From: Balaenoptera acutorostrata
Lineage: Eukaryota; Chordata; Mammalia; Artiodactyla; Balaenopteridae
Assembly (NCBI RefSeq): GCF_949987535.1
Contig: NC_080065.1
Span: 38,913,239-38,977,238, forward strand
Direction: 5' to 3'
Length of the DNA: 64,000 bases
Shown: positions 59,079 to 64,000 of the stretch, in pieces
Layout of the letters: each line of letters starts with the position of its first letter
Position numbering within the stretch: position 1 is the first letter of the stretch
The notes under the pieces: generated by a model
The model's input: the letters and a program-made list of their open reading frames with translations, nothing else
Told to the model about the DNA's origin: nothing
The model's database searches: none
Translations under genes and position numbers: made by a program

Positions 59079-59922
59079 GCTTACAATGAGGTATCACCTC
59101 ACACCGGTCAGAATGGCCATCATCAAAAAATCTACAAACAGTAAATGCTGGAGAGGGTGTGGAAAAAAGGGAACCCTCTTGCACTGTTGGTGGGAATGTA
59201 AATTGATACAGCCACTATGGAGAACAGTATGGAGGTTCCTTAAAAAACTAAAAATAGAACTACCATATGACCCAGCAATCCCACTACTGGGCATATACCC
59301 TGAGAAAACCATAATTCAAAAAGAGTCATGTAAAAAAAAAAAAAAAAAAAGAGTCATGTACCACAATGTTCATTGCAGCACTATTTACAATAGCCAGGTC
59401 ATGGAAGCAACCTAAGTGTCCATCAACAGATGAATGGATAAAGAAGGTGTGGCACATATATATACAATGGAATATTACTCAGCCATAAAAAAGAATGAAA
59501 ATGCCATTTGCAGCAATATGGATGGACCTAAGTGAAGTAAGTCAGACAAAGACAAATATATGATATCACTTACAGGTGAAATCTTAAAAAGTGATACAAA
59601 TTAACTTATTTACAAACCAGAAATAGACTCACAGATATAGAAAACAAACCTATGGTTACCAAAGGGGGTGGAGAGGAGATAAATCAGGAGATTGGGATTA
59701 ACATATACACACTACTATATATAAAAATAGGTAAATGACAAGGACCTACTGTATAGCACAGGGAACTACACTCAATATCTTGTAATAACCTATAATGGAA
59801 AAGAATCTAAAAAAGAATATATATGTGTGTGTGTGTATATATATATATATAAATTGAATCACTTTGCTGTACACTTGAAACCAACACGACACTGTAAATT
59901 AACTATACTTCAATAAAAAAAA
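59079..59922 (+). mobile_element. 5'-truncated L1 3' end with a poly(A) insertion
   Basis: The ORF2 C-terminal frame from 59086 reads [20 protein letters not shown]. It is interrupted by an A-run at 59333-59350. The 3' UTR has a (tg)n(ta)n run at about 59822-59852 and ends actatacttcaataaaa. Confidence 0.9.
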
Positions 59923-60330
59923 TAACAGGAAGCTTAATTCTCCCAGTTGAAAAGAAGGGAACAGACATCTTCCCTTCTCTTAGAACATTTACTTTAGAAA
60001 ACTTATCATTGTAAGTTCTTTCTCTGTCTCTTTGTAATGTGTACAAATTTTTAAAAGCTAAATAAGCCTCTTGTCAGTTTTCCGACCCAGGAATGTCTTT
60101 TTCAAGGACCTCTTGGAAATGGAAACATCAAGGAAGATAGGGCCCCAGTCCCTGTGAGACGCGAGGAGCCCAACTTGAGTGGGTGCCTTGCTTTAAATTG
60201 TAAAACTTCATGTCATAAAGTTTGTTGCTCCTTTAGGTAAAGCCAGTTAGCTAACACAGATGGTCATCCCAATTACCAGGTAAATTTAGGATGAACTGTG
60301 TGTGGCAAATGGTGTTAATTCCTCTTTCTG
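59923..60330. other. Unique sequence
   Basis: No repeat or exon recognised. Confidence 0.4.
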
Positions 60331-60344
60331 AGGACTAGTGTTAT

Positions 60345-60425
60345 TTTTTTTTAATTTAACATCTTTATTGGAGTATAATTGCTTTACAATGTTGGGTTAG
60401 TTTCTGCTGTATAACAAAGTGAATC
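60345..60425 (-). mobile_element. Minimal L1 3' end, antisense, 81 bases
   Basis: T-run, tattggagtataattgcttt, ttagtttctgctgtataaca; flanked by aggactagtgttatt (60331-60345) and aggactagttatt (60426-60438). Confidence 0.88.
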
Positions 60426-60438
60426 AGGACTAGTTATT

Positions 60439-61039
60439 GTTTATCTAGAAAACATTTATGTAACAGGTTGTATCCACTTGACTGTATAAGAGGGTAAGAT
60501 TTCCTTCTGTCTTTGCAATCTCTCAGTGGATTGCCTGGGATGCTCACTGAATTCTGGTTTAATGCTTATTCAATAATAAAACTGTTTTCTTTCTCTTCTA
60601 CCTTTGTGGAGAGGTCTTCTAGCTTGAGAGAAGATTTTGTTTTTAATTACATTTCCTCAACAGCAATTACGTCTGTACACGTGAGCAGTAATTACTTAGC
60701 CTGCCTCAGAGAATCACATAACACAAGATAGCCATTACTATGAACCACTGAGGCAGAAATTGATCTGGAGAGAACTCAAATGGTGGCATGAGTCTCACAG
60801 AGCCACATAAACAAGCTGTAAATGTTATCATGTAGCCATCATGTTATATGATTGTGTTTTCCTCTATCAGATTTCTGTGAAACTTAAGGATAAGGGGCAG
60901 GAGATTAAAATGTTTCAGGTAAGTGTGCTGTGGACAATTCATGAAGACCAGAGGGCAGGAGGTTTTTTTTAAAGTTACAAATTCTGGGTTGTTCAAGGGG
61001 ATGGGTTAAATTATAAAAGAACATATTTATTTTAGAAAC
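60439..61039. other. Unique sequence
   Basis: No repeat or exon recognised. Confidence 0.4.
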
Positions 61040-61400
61040 ATTTTGAAAATAGAAAAGTGTCTACTATTCATGGAAAAATGTTGTTAACACTTAGATGCAT
61101 ATCTTTTCAGTCTTTTCTCCTTGCATAGTTTTCAGCTTGTTTTTGTTTTGTTTTTGTTGTATAGTTGTCATCAGACTGTGTATACAAGTGTATACCTTGC
61201 TCTTCATTATTCTTAACTAAACATTGACATGGGTCTTCTTTCATGTTTCCAAAACTTCATTGTACCTGCTTGAAAATCAACTGAGTGAATGTAGTAATAA
61301 TTTATTTAACCATTCCCCCATTGGGAACACTCGAGTTATTTTTAATTCTGGTATTTTTCAATACCAGAAATTAAACTGGAAAGAAAATCTGCATGCAGAA
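61040..61400 (-). repeat. Possible degraded L1M fragment, antisense
   Basis: aataatttatttaaccattc and the following cattgggaacactcgagtt resemble reversed old L1, but identity is low. Confidence 0.35.
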
Positions 61401-61685
61401 AGCTAAATCTTAGAATATATTTACAGAAGTCAGGTGCTTTCACCAGCAATTTTCATTCTTTTCTAGTAAAAGGAATGAGTTTAGTATGTTTCTTGTAGTC
61501 ACGATTTACTCATAAGGGAATGATCATGCATTTCTTGGGTATTGTTCTCCGGGTTCACAAAGCTGGTTCTTCACAAATTTGACTTAACTAGAGTGACACC
61601 TGGCATTTTGATTTGATTTAACAATTCATTCCAGGGAAATCTTAAAATTTGCTGTCTCCAGTGGATGTCAGCAAAGCCCTAAAGC

Positions 61686-61922
61686 AGCCTCTCCAACCCT
61701 CCAGTGCATGCAAATCACGTGGGAATCCTGATAAAATGCAAATTCTAATTCAGTAGGTCCAAGTGTCTAACCACCTGCCAAGTGATGCCTGTGTTGGCGG
61801 TCCTGGCTCTAAAGAGGACCTGCTACCTTGGCTGTGCATACTGGGATCACCGGGGAGGCTCAGGAATTTTTAAAGCTCCCCTGGATGATTCTAATGTGCA
61901 GCCAAGGTTGAGAACCAGAGCT
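61686..61922 (+). mobile_element. Two adjacent degraded hAT MITEs
   Basis: 61686-61815 is MER5A-like (aaaatgcaaattctaattca, tcagtaggtccaagtgtct). 61818-61922 is the MER3/MER20-like end (aaagctcccctggatgattc, atgtgcagccaaggttgaga). Confidence 0.6.
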
Positions 61923-63039
61923 CTACTCACACTGCAACCGCAAAATGTATACATCACAGAGCTCCAGCCTGATAAGCAAGCGAGACTTTAGATACTGTCT
62001 TGTCCTCCCCCAAATTTCATTTGGTAGGTGAAGAAACTTAGCCCAAAGATGATAACACAGTTGATCAAGGTCATACCATGGTTTTAGTTTAGTACAATTT
62101 CCACTAAAACATAAGATAACTGGGATATTCTATTCTCATCCGTATGCTTTAATCACACTCTCTAATGGGATTCTTATGGCTAGTACCTCAGCTGAGGTCA
62201 GTCCATGTTAATTTACTTTTCTTGTGGAATGGAGATGTAGAGGGTGTGCTTGAGACTCTCCTCCTTCACAAACAGGGCAGAGAAGGTAAAGAGAGAGAGA
62301 GAGAATAACTCCAGTAGATCCTCCCTTGTTAACCCCATCTTGAGAAGGAAGCACGTGGATGTGTCCTTTGCCCTTGAACTCTCCCCCAGAACACAACCCC
62401 ACTGCCTGTAATAGTCCACAGATCTCAAAAACGACACATCAGCTGCTTAGACTCAGTTTCACCAATAACTGGGGCGGTTGGCGGGGGAAATAACACATAT
62501 GCAGCTCCTGAAGGCTGCATGATCAGGCCACCCAATTAGAAGTTCACAGTGAAACTTCAGGACAAAATGGGGATCTGAAGACCAGCCCAATCTGCCCATC
62601 AGAGTTGTTATGCTGGACCCAGTCAGTGGGCTCCATTGCTTCTATCTAAGCTAAGTTCTCAGGCAAAAGTCAGTCCCTTCTGAGTGCCCCTGCTGGGAGC
62701 AGGGAGCAAGCTCTGTCCTCCAAGCCCTGTATCTTTGCTCTTAAAAATGAATTCTGAAAGTAGAACCATTCTGCAATATCTCTCAATGTTAGCAAGTGAA
62801 GGTGCCTCCTTAGGCCCTTCACCCCCCTCCAAGTGCTGCTTCATTTCTCAGCTCAGTAGAGTTGTCTATACTTGTATCTTCATTTCTTTACTTCTCATTG
62901 TGGTTTCAACCCACGCTGATTGAGTGTTCACCCCTACCACTTCCCTGAACTTGATCTTGTCCAGAAACCAGTGGTCTCGGTCTTAATTGACCTATTGAAG
63001 CATTGCTGAAGCAGATAATCACCCTCCTTCTCTTGAAAA
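61923..63039. other. Unique sequence
   Basis: A short (ga)n lies at 62290-62304. No gene seen. Confidence 0.4.
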
Positions 63040-64000
63040 CTCTTCAGACATGACCCCTCATCCTTCTTCCAACATCTCAGGGCTCAGTCTTCAACTCTCT
63101 TATGTATATACTTTTCTCCCCTTGGATGGTCTCACTCACATCCAGGACTTTAAATACATCTAGATACTCAAGAATCTCAAATCCACATCTTTATCCCCGG
63201 TCTTTCCCCTAAAGGTCTTTCCCCTTTCTCCTCAAAATATAGGAGACTCTTTTTCTCTTTCCGCCCACATCCAATTCATCAAATTAGATTCAAACTTTCA
63301 AACCCACCACCTTTCACCACTTCCACTGCCACCATCTAGACCAAAGCAACCACCACTATCCACCTACATCACCACAATAGTCCTACACCTGGACTCCCTG
63401 ATTCCTTTTTCACTCCTCAGTGGTCAGGTCTCCAGAGAGCAGCCAGAATGCTCTTCCTAAAACATAAATCAGATGTCTCACCCCTACTTCGATGGCCTCT
63501 CATAATACTTTAAATAAACCCCAAACACCTTATCACATCCCATAAGGTCTAACACATCTGGCTCTTGCCTATTTCTCCAGCTGCAACTCCCTTCATTCTC
63601 CACCTCATTCCCTTCAGTTTGGCCAAACTATCCTGCTTGCTTTTCCTAGAATGAGCCAAGCTGACTCTTGTGTTGGTTGGCCTTTCTGTCTGGAACATCC
63701 TTCTCCCTAGACATTCACAGGTTTCATAGTCTCCTGCGGTCCCAATCTGCTCAAATGTCACCTTCCCAAAGAGACTGTCCCTAACTCCTCTCTTAAATCA
63801 CCACCCCCTCTGTCTCCTTACTCTCCATCCCACTTACATGTTTTTATATTCCTTCTTACATATATAATATGTCAGGAAAAGTATTTATTTATTGTTCTTT
63901 CTCCCTTGCTAGAATGCAAGCTCCATGAGGGCACAGAGATATTGAATTATGAAATTCTATATGCCCAGCACCTAGAACTGGGCCTGGCGCCTAGTATGTG
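63040..64000 (+). repeat. Long L2, 3' half, running off the right edge
   Basis: gtctttcccctttctcctca, cacatccaattcatcaaatt, agagcagccagaatgctctt, atctgctcaaatgtcacctt, atgcaagctccatgagggca and tgcccagcacctagaactgg appear in L2 order for nearly 1 kb. It explains the minus-strand frame at 63549-63761. Confidence 0.85.

Overview
This is a mammalian nuclear genomic window, almost certainly from a cetacean. The evidence is the density and subtype of CHR-family tRNA-derived SINEs, in both a longer form and a shorter form lacking about 60 internal bases. They sit alongside artiodactyl-type L1 3' ends and the usual mammal-wide MIR, L2, MaLR and hAT relics. Nothing bacterial is present: no operons, CRISPR arrays or rRNA.

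The only protein-coding gene I can recognise is SELENOP (selenoprotein P), on the minus strand at the left edge. Its parts, from right to left, are a promoter with a TATA box and an HNF4-like site (about 8151-8202), a non-coding exon 1 (about 8072-8130), exon 2 (4798-5013, with the start codon, signal peptide and the in-frame UGA for the first selenocysteine), exon 3 (3844-4056) and exon 4 (2110-2227). The last coding exon, which holds the His-rich region, the remaining selenocysteines and the 3' UTR SECIS elements, lies beyond base 1. All splice sites seen are GT-AG and the phases agree (2, 2, 0), so this is an intact gene and not a retrocopy.

From about 8.5 kb to 64 kb I find no supported gene. 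In the human genome the flank upstream of SELENOP is gene-poor, and this fits. The interval is a record of retrotransposition: at least nine L1 3' fragments, about nine CHR SINEs, MLT1-type LTRs, one solo ERV LTR, long L2 relics, many MIRs and hAT MITEs. Unique stretches lie between them. The long open frames inside SINEs and in the GC-rich 40.5-43.4 kb interval look like chance.

The most interesting signals concern mechanism. They include a SINE-led retrocopy with its own poly(A) signal and tail (9196-9439), a poly(A)-only insertion with a target-site duplication (59318-59360), two 5'-inverted L1 insertions (48.4 and 49.7 kb), a three-level nested insertion (9866-11306), and two SINE copies sharing the same 24-bp internal duplication, which suggests a distinct source subfamily. 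I did not find a convincing new biological system. Repeat family names come from memory of consensus sequences, without a database search.
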